A stretch of DNA of 64,000 bases from Nitrosomonas sp. JL21 (GTDB lineage: Bacteria; Pseudomonadota; Gammaproteobacteria; Burkholderiales; Nitrosomonadaceae): contig NZ_QRCB01000021.1 of the NCBI RefSeq assembly GCF_009833095.1, positions 1 to 64,000 of the forward strand, written 5' to 3'. This document shows, piece after piece, positions 16,594-25,526 of the stretch. The translations under genes were made by a program, and so were the position numbers. Numbering within the stretch: position 1 is the stretch's first letter; each line of letters begins with the position of its first letter. The notes below the pieces were generated by a model. The model worked only from the letters and a program-made list of their open reading frames with translations. It did no database searches and was not told the DNA's origin.

Positions 16594-17030
16594 TTGATTC
16601 TTGTTATTAGTTATTTTGTTTGGCTGAAGAATCTTCAACCAATCGAACCGGGTTTTTTAGTGGAACTTTGGAAACGATGTGCTCGCATTCGATTAAGCTT
16701 AATTCCATTAAACTGCTGCGTGTATCGAATCTACTTTAGCCATCTTTGACGGTTGCTTGCGAACGCTTTCAGAGTTCTTCTTTGATCCATGTGAGAATTG
16801 TCTCACATGACAATAGGATGTTTGCTAATTCTTCTCCATTGATGCATTGGAATTGATGGAAAACCTGGATTACAACGGCTTGGTATTCGTGAAGCCAAGC
16901 TCTGTCGTGTTGGGTTCTCTTTCCTGATCATCCTGGCGGCTTTCTTCAGTTTCACTGTGGCAAGAAAGACGGTGTGAAAATGCTATCATTGAGGAAATCC
17001 ATCATTCCTTGATCAAAACCTTATTCCACC
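16594..17030. other. Intergenic region between divergent DGC and antiporter genes
   Basis: 437 bp with both promoters. It holds the palindrome at 16788-16809. A stretch at about 16858-17010 has broken coding-like frames but no intact gene. Confidence 0.5.
16788..16809. promoter_or_regulatory. Palindromic operator candidate
   Basis: CATGTGAGA-ATTG-TCTCACATG is a perfect inverted repeat with 9-bp arms and a 4-bp spacer. It lies midway between the divergent 7TM diguanylate cyclase and antiporter-like genes. It shares TGAGAATTG with the Fur box at 3888-3908 but is one base shorter in the centre and has different outer bases. A dimeric repressor site is likely; the protein is unknown. Confidence 0.55.
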
Positions 17031-18287
17031 ATGAACCCAACGTCTATTCAATTAATCGCTGCGCTATTGTTTGCAGTCGCAGTGGTTCATACTTTTTCAA
17101 CCAGATTTTTTGAGCGTTTGGCTCATAGCCAGCCGCAGCACGCCGGTATCTGGCATTTGCTGGGTGAGGTGGAGGTAGTCTTCGGATTCTGGGCGATGAT
17201 ATTGATATTGTTTATCTTCCTATCAGATGGTAAGCATGAAGCGATTGGCTATCTCGAATCGCGTGATTTTACGGAACCGATGTTCGTGTTTGTCATCATG
17301 GTGATAGCTGGAACACGACCGATTCTGGATCTTGCTGCAGCATGGGTCCAGCGCATTGCGCATCTGCTGCCGATTAACACTGGCACGGCTACGTATTGTT
17401 TATTACTGTCATTCGTTCCGTTATTAGGCTCATTCATTACTGAACCTGCCGCGATGACACTTGCCGCGATAATGTTGCGGGATATCGTGTTGGGCAAAGA
17501 GGTTTCCACCCGCTTGAAATATGCCACCGTCGGCGTGTTGTTTGTCAATGTATCCATCGGTGGTACGTTGACCCCGTTTGCAGCACCGCCGGTGTTGATG
17601 GTGGCGGGAAAATGGAACTGGGATATGGCTTTCATGATGATGACATTCGGTTGGAAGGCTGCGTTGGCAGTGATACTGAATGCGCTGACTGTCACCTGGT
17701 TATTTCGGCATGAATTGAAGCTGATCAGTCAGACGGGGGAATCTTCGGAACTCGCAACGCCCTGGCTGATTGTAGTAATTCATGTGGTTTTTCTGGCGCT
17801 GGTAGTGATACTAGCGCACCATCCCGTGGTATTCATGGGTATTTTTCTTTTCTTTCTGGGGTTTACGGCTGCATATCATCAATATCAGAATCCATTGATT
17901 CTACGTGAGGCTCTTTTAGTCGCATTTTTTTTAGCTGGGCTCGTGGTGTTGGGGGGGCAGCAGCAGTGGTGGCTGCAACCGTTATTGATGGATATGAATG
18001 AAACGACGGTTTATTTCGGAGCAACGCTGTTGACTGCGGTAACAGATAACGCCGCATTGACGTATTTGGGTTCCTTGGTAGAAGGTTTGAGTGAGGAATT
18101 TAAAATTTCCCTCGTAGCGGGTGCCGTGACTGGAGGGGGACTGACTGTGATTGCGAATGCACCCAATCCCGCTGGCTTTTCAATTTTGAAAAGTAAGTTT
18201 GATGAACAATCCATTCATCCACTCGGTCTACTGATGGCGGCATTGCCTCCCACATTGGTGGCAATTATCGCATTTCGCGTGCTTTGA
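17031..18287 (+). CDS. Putative Na+/H+ antiporter (Na_H_antiport_3 type)
   Basis: A 418-residue integral membrane protein with about eleven hydrophobic helices. Motifs of the putative Na+/H+ antiporter family PF07399 are visible: SFITEPAAMTLAAIMLRDIV, SIGGTLTPFAAPPVLMVAGK, VTDNAALTYLGSLV and TVIANAPNPAGF. The polar residues inside helices (Glu, Asp, Asn) are typical of ion exchange. The substrate has not been shown for this family as far as can be stated here. It converges on the RND operon with a hairpin between. Confidence 0.8.
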   Translation: MNPTSIQLIAALLFAVAVVHTFSTRFFERLAHSQPQHAGIWHLLGEVEVVFGFWAMILILFIFLSDGKHEAIGYLESRDFTEPMFVFVIMVIAGTRPILDLAAAWVQRIAHLLPINTGTATYCLLLSFVPLLGSFITEPAAMTLAAIMLRDIVLGKEVSTRLKYATVGVLFVNVSIGGTLTPFAAPPVLMVAGKWNWDMAFMMMTFGWKAALAVILNALTVTWLFRHELKLISQTGESSELATPWLIVVIHVVFLALVVILAHHPVVFMGIFLFFLGFTAAYHQYQNPLILREALLVAFFLAGLVVLGGQQQWWLQPLLMDMNETTVYFGATLLTAVTDNAALTYLGSLVEGLSEEFKISLVAGAVTGGGLTVIANAPNPAGFSILKSKFDEQSIHPLGLLMAALPPTLVAIIAFRVL

Positions 18288-18339
18288 TGCTCATGAGCAA
18301 AGAAATGAAGACGAGCGTCTGACCAGACATGTGGGATTG

Positions 18340-18364
18340 CACTCCCAAAACATGGGAGTGCACA
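18340..18364. terminator. Bidirectional hairpin between convergent genes
   Basis: TGCACTCCCA-AAACA-TGGGAGTGCA forms a perfect 10-bp stem with a 5-nt loop, in the 98 bp between the antiporter gene and the convergent RND operon. No T-tract follows on either strand. The position suits a shared transcription end. Confidence 0.55.
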
Positions 18365-18385
18365 TCAGTTCTTGCAAGTAAGTGA

Positions 18386-21300
18386 TTACACTTCCTTGAC
18401 AGCTTTAGGCGTCGAGGAAGAATCTGGTGATAAAGCAATAGCTGTATGGTTTTCTTCAGTAGACTGTGGTTTGGATGGCTCGTCGGGCATGTCATCAAAC
18501 CAGCGGTAGAGCATTGGAACCACCACTTTGGTCATTACCGTCGCGGTGATGAGGCCGCATATAACTACAATAGCCAATGGTTTCTGTACTTCGGAACCGA
18601 GACCGGTGGCGATCAAAAATGGCGCTAACCCTAATATCGTAGCAGCTGCGGTTATCAATACAGGACGGAAGCGAGCTTCGCAACTGGTTTTTACTGCGTC
18701 AGCTACACTAAGCCCTTGTTCACGAAGTTCCTTGATGAAAGAAACCAAAACCACGCCGTTCAATATGGATACACCCCAGACTGCAATAAAACCTACGGAT
18801 GCGGGGATCGATAAATATTCACCAGTAATAAATAATCCTATAACCCCTCCTACTGAAGCGAACGGCAGAGCCGTAAAAATGAGTAATGCAAGCTTGACTG
18901 AATTGAATAACATAAACAGCAGGAAAAAGATTGCGGTGAAGGTGATGGGAACAATCACAGCGAGTGTCGCCATTGCGCGTTCCATATTTTCAAATTGTCC
19001 ACCCCATGAGAAATAATAGCCCGGTGGTAATTTAATTTCTTTCGCAGTGCGTTCCTGAAGTTCTGCGACAAAACTTCCCATGTCGCGTCCATATACATTC
19101 GCTCCTACTACTACACGACGTTTTGCAAATTCGCGCGAGATAATTGCCGGACCATCGATCACCTGAATATCCGCTACTGCACTGAGCGGCACCAATCTTC
19201 CACCACTTCCCATTCCAGTGGGGGCGCCGCTGGCAGGTCTTAGCAAGAGCTCTTTAATTGCCTCAACATCATAGCGAAACTGTTCGGGAAATCTTAGCAA
19301 CAAAGTGAAGCGCCGCTCGCCTTCAAACACCTGAGTAACCGCTTTGCCCCCTACGGCAGTAGCAATCAGTTCATTGACATCGGATACGTTGATGCCATGA
19401 CGCGCGATCGCACGCCGATCAATATTAATTGTCAATTCTTGTTGTCCTGATAGCCGTTCAATTCGGATATCCCGAGCTCCCCGTGTGGACTTGACTATAC
19501 GTGCGACTTGCTCCGAGAGTTTGCGTAGTTCTTCCAAATCATCGCCAAAAATTTTTATGGCTACTTGTGAACGTACCCCGGTCACCATTTCGTCGACCCG
19601 TTGTGCAATCGGTTGAGAGATGACAATATTGACGCCTGGCAATGCTGCCAGCGCCTTACGAATATCTTCTTCGATTTCTCCCTGGGAGCGGCCTGATCCT
19701 TCTAAATCCAAATCCGCAATAGGGTCTGATTCATTCTGAGAGGCCGGATCGGCAGGGGATTCGCCTCGTCCTAATTTCGATACCACGGATTTAACACCAG
19801 GAATCGCGGCAATCATCTTCATTGCTTCGGTTTCTAAGTTAATTGCTTCCTGCAATGAAATCGATGGAGCACGAATAATTACCGGCGTGATAGAACCTTC
19901 CTTCATGATGGGAATAAACGATTTGCCGAGCAATGGATATAAACCAATCGCCAGTACGAGCGAGCCCACTGACACCAGTGCCGTGGCTTTCGGATTTGCC
20001 AGCGCTAAATATAGCAGGCGTAAATATAGAGATTTTAGGATAACGACGATTTTGGTATCCTCTTCGCTTCCTCCTTTCAGAGCATAGTCACACAGCACCG
20101 GAGACAATACTACCGAAACGACCAATGCAACTAATAAAGCAATGGAAATGGTAACCGCAAGCGGACTGAACATCTTGCCTTCCATGCCTTCAAGCGTCAT
20201 CAGCGGTAGAAACACCAGAACAATAATAATAATTCCATATATTACCGGCGCTCCTACCTCGGCAGCAGCCTTAGCAATTGTGATAATTTTAGGCTCATCG
20301 CTGGATGCATGACTCAGCCGCAGAAAGATGTTTTCCACTACTACAACGGTAGGATCAACCATTAAGCCGATGGCAATGGTTAATCCTCCTAACGACATTA
20401 AATTTGCCGGAATGCCCAGATAGTTCATAATCATGAACGTAACCAACGGCGTAATTATAAGCGTTGCGCAAACGACCAAACTGACGCGCAGATGCCCCAA
20501 ACAGATAAACATAACAAGAATAACGAAGACCAGCGCTTCAATGAGTACTTTGTAAACCGAATCCAAGGCGGCATCAACCATAACTGTACGATCATAAAAA
20601 GGTACAATTTGAAGCCCATCTGGCAATAATCCACGTTCATTGATCTCAGCAACTTTCTCCTTGATCCGCCCAACAATTTCCTTGGCATTTCCTCCACGTA
20701 ACATCATTACGATACCTGCAACAGACTCGGTATCTCCGTTCTTGATACTGGCACCCTGCCGAACTTCACCACCAAAGGTTACTTCCGCGACATCGCGCAC
20801 ATAAACCGGCACGCCATCCATTTCTCTGAGCACAATATTGCGGATATCATCCAACGAGGCGATTAAACCGACACCGCGAATCAGGTACTGCTCATAGTGG
20901 AGAGCTAGGATGTTACCGCTGGCATTAGCGTTATTACTGGCTAGAGCACGATCCACTTCTGCCAGTGTGAGATCATAATGGCGTAATTTATTCGGATCGG
21001 CATAGACTTGATACTCTTTGACATGCCCTCCAATGGAATTGATTTCTGCTACACCTCGAATTGAACGTAATAAGGGTCGAACTACCCAATCTTGTATGGT
21101 GCGCCGTTCCATAAGCTCTTCAAATGTCAACGTACGCTTACCATCATCAGGATGCTCAATAGTATATTGATAGACTTCGCCCAGACCCGTGGAAACCGGT
21201 CCAAGTACTGGTGTGATGCCGGGTATCAATCGTGGAGTCACATCAATAATGCGCTCCATCACTAACTGGCGTGCAAAGAATACATCTGTTTTGTCGGTAA

Positions 21301-21589
21301 AAACCAATGTAATCAGAGACAGTCCGCTTTTATTCATAGAGCGCATTTCGACTAATCCCGGAAGACCCGTCATCGCAATTTCAACTGGTACAGTCACCAA
21401 TCGCTCCATTTCTTCCGGACTGCGTCCAATGGCAACCGTAGCCACTTGTACTTGAATATTCGTGACATCAGGAAAAGCATCCACTGAAAGATGCTTTAAG
21501 GAATATATTCCTGCAAAACAAAGGGCCAGTGCGACTACGGCGACTACTAAGCGTAGCTTGAGCATGGTGTGTACGATAGTAGCGAGCAT
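18386..21589 (-). CDS. Heavy-metal efflux RND transporter (CusA/CzcA family)
   Basis: A 1067-residue inner-membrane proton-driven pump. It has two RND repeats with large periplasmic loops and 12 helices. The N-terminus SVDAFPDVTNIQVQVAT is typical of the metal (HME) branch. The TM4 proton-relay segment AIGLMVDPTVVVVENI has one Asp and one Glu. It is nearer to the CusA pattern (AIGAMVDAA) than to CzcA (DFGxIVDGA), but with Pro after Asp, so the metal is not settled. Third gene of an operon with the adaptor (2-bp gap) and outer-membrane factor. GGAG lies 5 nt before the ATG. No two-component regulator is adjacent. Confidence 0.9.
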   Translation of the reverse strand: MLATIVHTMLKLRLVVAVVALALCFAGIYSLKHLSVDAFPDVTNIQVQVATVAIGRSPEEMERLVTVPVEIAMTGLPGLVEMRSMNKSGLSLITLVFTDKTDVFFARQLVMERIIDVTPRLIPGITPVLGPVSTGLGEVYQYTIEHPDDGKRTLTFEELMERRTIQDWVVRPLLRSIRGVAEINSIGGHVKEYQVYADPNKLRHYDLTLAEVDRALASNNANASGNILALHYEQYLIRGVGLIASLDDIRNIVLREMDGVPVYVRDVAEVTFGGEVRQGASIKNGDTESVAGIVMMLRGGNAKEIVGRIKEKVAEINERGLLPDGLQIVPFYDRTVMVDAALDSVYKVLIEALVFVILVMFICLGHLRVSLVVCATLIITPLVTFMIMNYLGIPANLMSLGGLTIAIGLMVDPTVVVVENIFLRLSHASSDEPKIITIAKAAAEVGAPVIYGIIIIVLVFLPLMTLEGMEGKMFSPLAVTISIALLVALVVSVVLSPVLCDYALKGGSEEDTKIVVILKSLYLRLLYLALANPKATALVSVGSLVLAIGLYPLLGKSFIPIMKEGSITPVIIRAPSISLQEAINLETEAMKMIAAIPGVKSVVSKLGRGESPADPASQNESDPIADLDLEGSGRSQGEIEEDIRKALAALPGVNIVISQPIAQRVDEMVTGVRSQVAIKIFGDDLEELRKLSEQVARIVKSTRGARDIRIERLSGQQELTINIDRRAIARHGINVSDVNELIATAVGGKAVTQVFEGERRFTLLLRFPEQFRYDVEAIKELLLRPASGAPTGMGSGGRLVPLSAVADIQVIDGPAIISREFAKRRVVVGANVYGRDMGSFVAELQERTAKEIKLPPGYYFSWGGQFENMERAMATLAVIVPITFTAIFFLLFMLFNSVKLALLIFTALPFASVGGVIGLFITGEYLSIPASVGFIAVWGVSILNGVVLVSFIKELREQGLSVADAVKTSCEARFRPVLITAAATILGLAPFLIATGLGSEVQKPLAIVVICGLITATVMTKVVVPMLYRWFDDMPDEPSKPQSTEENHTAIALSPDSSSTPKAVKEV

Positions 21590-21591
21590 GG

Positions 21592-22755
21592 TTACTCCAA
21601 TTCAGCCAGCTTACGCTCGCTATCGAGATGAAAAGCACCTTCCATAACGATCCGCTGATCAATGGTTAGGCCATTGATGACAGCGCGGAAATTGGCTACT
21701 TCAGGGCCCAGTTTTACAGGTACGCGTCGAAAATGACCCGGACTGACTTTAACGAATACATAATCCTGATTTAATTCACGCACCACAGCGCCTTCAGGCA
21801 CGACTAAACTTTTATGCTGTGGATCAGTGATATGCATATTGGCCAGCATGTCGGGCTTGAGCTTACGTTCAGAGTTTTCTACTAACACCCGGGTCATTAC
21901 CGTGCGGGTTTGGCGATTGATGGTATCCGAAACAAAAATAATGACACCGTCGAAATTAGTGATGCCGATTGCAGGCACATCTATTTCTACATGCTGACCA
22001 AGCCTTACATCACGGGCAATTTGCTCGGGTACGTCCCCGACGACCCAGACATGGGAAAGATCTGCAACTTGAAATAGTGGATCGGAGGGTTGAACTACTT
22101 GGCCTACGATCACATTTCGAGCGATTACATAGCCTTCGCGAGTGGCTTTGATATCCATCCATGGCAGAATTTTTCCTTGTTTCTTCAGCTCATTCAATTC
22201 TTGATCGGCCATTCCAAATAATTTGAGCTGATCTGTTGCAGCACTTAGCTCGGCTTGGGCAATTTCCAGTTCTGATTGCCGGCGCTCTACCTCCGCCAGC
22301 GGAATGACATCAGCAGCAAGTAAATGACGTGCGCGGTCGGAGGCTTTTTGAGTAACGATGACACGCGACAGCGCGCGAAGATAAGCAAGTTGAGCCTGCG
22401 TCAAATCCGGACTGGTGATTCGCGCTAATCGATCGCCTGCTTTTACGTAATCTCCTAATATCACGAACATGTTGATGATACGTCCTGTGACATAAGAGCC
22501 AATTTGTGCGGTGCGTTCTTCGTCGACTTGAACTCGACTTGGTACGAGTATTTTATCGGCCAAGTCGATGAATGTCGGTTGCCCAATTTTTAAGCGAGCC
22601 GCTAATTCAGGGCGAACAGTAATGCTGTTGATATCTTTTTCTTCAGGCTCTGGTGACGAGGATTGTGTTTGTGTCTCTGGAGCTTTTTTATCACACCCAA
22701 CAAAAAGAAATGCAAGAATAGCAATGGAACATATGAACGAAAATTTGAACTTCAT
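21592..22755 (-). CDS. RND efflux periplasmic adaptor (CusB/CzcB-like lipoprotein)
   Basis: 387 residues. A lipoprotein signal ends LFVGC, so the protein is anchored in the inner membrane. The membrane-fusion layout is visible: a beta-barrel start (ITVRPELAARLKIGQPTF), a lipoyl half (IGSYVTGRIINMFVILGDYV), a coiled-coil hairpin rich in Ala, Glu and Gln (about 125-190), the second lipoyl half and a C-terminal membrane-proximal domain. It links the RND pump to the outer-membrane factor. Its ATG overlaps the upstream stop by 4 bp, which indicates translational coupling. No His- or Met-rich metal-binding tail is present. Confidence 0.9.
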   Translation of the reverse strand: MKFKFSFICSIAILAFLFVGCDKKAPETQTQSSSPEPEEKDINSITVRPELAARLKIGQPTFIDLADKILVPSRVQVDEERTAQIGSYVTGRIINMFVILGDYVKAGDRLARITSPDLTQAQLAYLRALSRVIVTQKASDRARHLLAADVIPLAEVERRQSELEIAQAELSAATDQLKLFGMADQELNELKKQGKILPWMDIKATREGYVIARNVIVGQVVQPSDPLFQVADLSHVWVVGDVPEQIARDVRLGQHVEIDVPAIGITNFDGVIIFVSDTINRQTRTVMTRVLVENSERKLKPDMLANMHITDPQHKSLVVPEGAVVRELNQDYVFVKVSPGHFRRVPVKLGPEVANFRAVINGLTIDQRIVMEGAFHLDSERKLAELE

Positions 22756-24017
22756 TCGACAGATAACTCCTTGGGATAATGTGCGCGTAAACGATCAATT
22801 TCTGCCGCAGCCGATTGCAGGTCGAAACGAGCTAGCAATGAATCGCCCAGAATTCCTCGGAGTATGCGCTGCGTATCCAAAAATTCGATCAATCCGCGTT
22901 CGCCAAACCGGTGCGCAGCTCTGGCGACCTCGACCGCATTTTCGGCTTCTTTGATTAATCCACCCTCGAACATGTCTACACGGCGTTGTGCGATTTGTAA
23001 TGCCTGCCATGCAGATTCGAAGAGCTGGCTGATTTCATAGCGACGGAACTCGAGTGTGTCACGTATACGCGCGGAGTCGTGGATGGCAGTATCGATTTCG
23101 CCGCGACGGCGGTACCACAGCGGGATTCTGACGCTTACACCAGCGATATTCGACGTAAATTGTGCATCTTGATAGTTCGTGTATAACAGGTTGAGCTGCG
23201 GCAATATCGATGCCTTTTCTTGACTGATGCGTTGAGTAGCCCGTTCTTGCTCAGCTTGCAATCGAATGACGTCGGGATTCACCTTGGTAATCTGATTACG
23301 CAGTTCTTCCAGCGGCGGTAAGCTAACCGGATCCTTCAGCGATGCTTTGATTTCAAAGTCAACAGGAATCGCTCCGGCCGTAAATTGCCTCAGTGCGATC
23401 CGTGCTCGTTCTACGCCCAATCGCGCAGCTTCCTTACGATTGGCGGCGTTTTGGACTTCAGTATCGGCCCGAATCAGCTCAAAGCGTGCGATTTCGCCGC
23501 GTTCGACGTTGATTTTGATACGCTGGCGCACATTTTCCACGAGATCGTAAATATTTTGTTCAACCCCGAATTGCTCTTGGCGCAATAATAACTCATAGGC
23601 ACGTATACGCAGTTGTGCTGCCAAATCAGCCCGTACTTGGTCAAAGTTGGCCCGGCTGGCGTCGACGCCAGCTTCTGAAGCATTGATTCGCGCGCTACGC
23701 ATGAAGGGATTTTCGATCGGCTGATTCACGGTAATGGAACGCTGCATAGTCGCTGGTCCAGTGTCTCGAAGAGGAAGACGTCGATCATCCGGGCCAGCCT
23801 GTATCAGTACTTCAGGATTAAGAAACGCCGAGGCGGCAACAACGCCAGCCTTAGCCATTTCGACCTGTGAATGAGCGGCGAGTACCATCCCATTGGCTTG
23901 CAACCCAAGTTGCTGGACTTCTTCGATAGTGAGTTTGGTTTTTTGTTGAGCAAAGGCGAGTGTTGGAAGCAAAAAGCTTAAGCTAAGTATTAAATACCCT
24001 AATGAAGAGATTTGCAT
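22752..24017 (-). CDS. Outer-membrane efflux protein (TolC/CusC/CzcC family)
   Basis: 421 residues with a signal peptide (LSFLLPTLAFAQ). It then has two repeats of long alpha-helices with few charges, as in outer-membrane factors (DASRANFDQVRADLAAQLRI, AARLGVERARIALRQF). It would form the trimeric channel for the RND pump of the same operon and is its first gene. It has no lipid-attachment Cys, unlike CusC. No clear ribosome-binding site was found before the ATG. Confidence 0.88.
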   Translation of the reverse strand: MQISSLGYLILSLSFLLPTLAFAQQKTKLTIEEVQQLGLQANGMVLAAHSQVEMAKAGVVAASAFLNPEVLIQAGPDDRRLPLRDTGPATMQRSITVNQPIENPFMRSARINASEAGVDASRANFDQVRADLAAQLRIRAYELLLRQEQFGVEQNIYDLVENVRQRIKINVERGEIARFELIRADTEVQNAANRKEAARLGVERARIALRQFTAGAIPVDFEIKASLKDPVSLPPLEELRNQITKVNPDVIRLQAEQERATQRISQEKASILPQLNLLYTNYQDAQFTSNIAGVSVRIPLWYRRRGEIDTAIHDSARIRDTLEFRRYEISQLFESAWQALQIAQRRVDMFEGGLIKEAENAVEVARAAHRFGERGLIEFLDTQRILRGILGDSLLARFDLQSAAAEIDRLRAHYPKELSVE

Positions 24018-24415
24018 AGAATCTTTAAGTTAAGTGTTCTTCACATCTTTTTCACAAAAATGAGCTCCCAATAATATACGAATTCTGAGTTTCGGCAACC
24101 TCAGGATAATTTGAATAGTGGAGTTTTTGTGATCGTGTGTATTATTCGGATTAAAGAGAGATGATCTGTCCGAGAATTTAAGAGAATCATCCTGAACGAT
24201 TACTGAACGATAGTACATTCTTCCTAAGGAAACAGTGAAAGTTAAAAGCTACTGTATTCGGTTATACTGCGTTGAAATCTGGCTTAACAGACTCATTGAA
24301 CCCACATACCACTGTGTTTTTCCAAATCGATTTCGCGCTGCCGCCGTTGTTATTCTTTTCAGAACTTCAGTATAAGCGATAAGAAGGAATTCGAGGAGGG
24401 TGAATACTTACAGCT
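24018..24415. other. Intergenic region between ycgR and metal efflux operon
   Basis: 398 bp. It must hold the promoter of the RND operon and the 3' end of the flagellar transcript. Its middle contains repeat copy E. No palindromic metal-regulator site and no terminator with a T-tract were seen. Confidence 0.5.
24228..24370 (+). repeat. Dispersed intergenic repeat, copy E
   Basis: The core at 24272-24300 (TTGAAATCTGGCTTAACAGA) matches copy F at about 22 of 29 positions. The right end CTTTTCAGAACTTC (24353-24366) is like the terminal repeats of copies B and F. The left end, near GGAAACAGTGAAAG, is a weak match. It lies between two genes, as all copies do. Confidence 0.5.
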
Positions 24416-25198
24416 CTACTTCATTTTTCGGGTTTGTTCTTGCTTGATAATATAACGATGGATCATGGCTTCCGTTTTTGCTGTTAGGCCGATAAATTCA
24501 CATCCAATGCGCTGATAGGTTCCTCCGTTGTGCAATTTCTTAGCATAGATATTTTTCACTTTGATAGTCGTATTGAAAGTCCCAATATCAGGCAAGGAAA
24601 TCTGGCAATTGTTATAGACCGTTCCAGGCTCGAAATGAACAACGGGATTTTGATCGATCGCTCCAATTCCTCCACAACTTATGTCAAGTAAAGTTATTTC
24701 TGCTTGCATTGATTTTTCTTCGATTACGACGGGAACAATGCATTTGAGAGGTTTTGTAATCGGCGTGGATATCCGAAAATTATCCCTTCTTTGAATACGT
24801 AATACCGACTCGGGAATATTGACAGAGAATGCTTTTTTTCCTTCGAATTCGACGCTTTTGATACGGTTGCAGATGAATTCGATCTTAATTTTATTTTGAG
24901 TGGTAACAAATGTTAGCTTTGTTGAATGCAGGGCTTGCTGGCTAATTTTTTCATCGGAACCGTAGTCTATTATCATTTCCTTGTTAACAGGATCTACGTT
25001 CAGAATGGAAGTAAGAAAAAAATTTTTTCCGGGTTCTGCATATAACGTGATTAGAGAATGTGCTTGCATGATTCCCCGCAGAATGAACAGAATATCCACT
25101 TCCGAATAAAGGCGGAAATTCTCTTCTGCATCATCTTTCGAAAATTCGGTTGGTTCCAGTACTTCAAGTATATTGCTGTTTGGATCAGGCTCTTGCAT
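24416..25198 (-). CDS. ycgR: YcgR-like flagellar brake protein (PilZ)
   Basis: 260 residues. The N-terminal YcgR domain (about 25-130) precedes a PilZ domain (about 135-255) with QRRDNFR (RxxxR) and LLDISCGG (DxSxxG), the c-di-GMP-binding residues. YcgR proteins bind c-di-GMP and then the flagellar motor or stator, slowing rotation and biasing turning. It is the last gene of the leftward flagellar cluster, 34 bp after flhX. GAGAGGA is a good ribosome-binding site. Confidence 0.9.
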   Translation of the reverse strand: MQEPDPNSNILEVLEPTEFSKDDAEENFRLYSEVDILFILRGIMQAHSLITLYAEPGKNFFLTSILNVDPVNKEMIIDYGSDEKISQQALHSTKLTFVTTQNKIKIEFICNRIKSVEFEGKKAFSVNIPESVLRIQRRDNFRISTPITKPLKCIVPVVIEEKSMQAEITLLDISCGGIGAIDQNPVVHFEPGTVYNNCQISLPDIGTFNTTIKVKNIYAKKLHNGGTYQRIGCEFIGLTAKTEAMIHRYIIKQEQTRKMK

Positions 25199-25232
25199 TA
25201 TTGATTCCTCTCCGATTGGTTGCGCCGTTGCG

Positions 25233-25526
25233 TCAAAAATTTTCCCTTGCTAAAGGTTTTGCCTCTTTCTGATCCAAGCGATAAAGCCATGCCAAAAGCT
25301 CGGCTACCGCAATATATAATTGCGGGGGAATACGATCATCCAAATTCACTTGCATCAGTAAGGAAACCAACTCACTTGATTCATGCACGTAGATGCCTGC
25401 TTCCTTTGCGCGCTTGATGATCTCTTCGGCAACGAGTCCGCGTCCCTTAGCAACAACTTTAGGCGCAATCTGGCCCTCACGATAAGCTAAGGCTACAGCC
25501 GTGGGAAGGGATTCACTTCCGGTCAT
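25233..25526 (-). CDS. flhX: FlhB C-terminal homologue (FlhX/FhlB)
   Basis: 97 residues equal to the cytoplasmic C-terminal domain of FlhB: AVALAYREGQIAPKVVAKGRG, then EEIIKRAKEAGIYVHESSELVSLL. It lacks the membrane part and the NPTH autocleavage site. Such stand-alone homologues can replace the FlhB C-terminal piece in flagellar export. It overlaps the end of fliK by 14 bp, and FliK acts on FlhB during hook-length switching, so the coupling fits. Confidence 0.88.
   Translation of the reverse strand: MTGSESLPTAVALAYREGQIAPKVVAKGRGLVAEEIIKRAKEAGIYVHESSELVSLLMQVNLDDRIPPQLYIAVAELLAWLYRLDQKEAKPLARENF

Noticed and set aside
16858..17010. Coding-like fragment (frames reading GLQRLGIREAKLCRVGF and PDHPGGFLQFHCGKKDG) that could be a decayed RelE/HigB-type toxin or other gene
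   Set aside because: The reading shifts frame, there is no start with a ribosome-binding site, and the resemblance is too weak to name a family.
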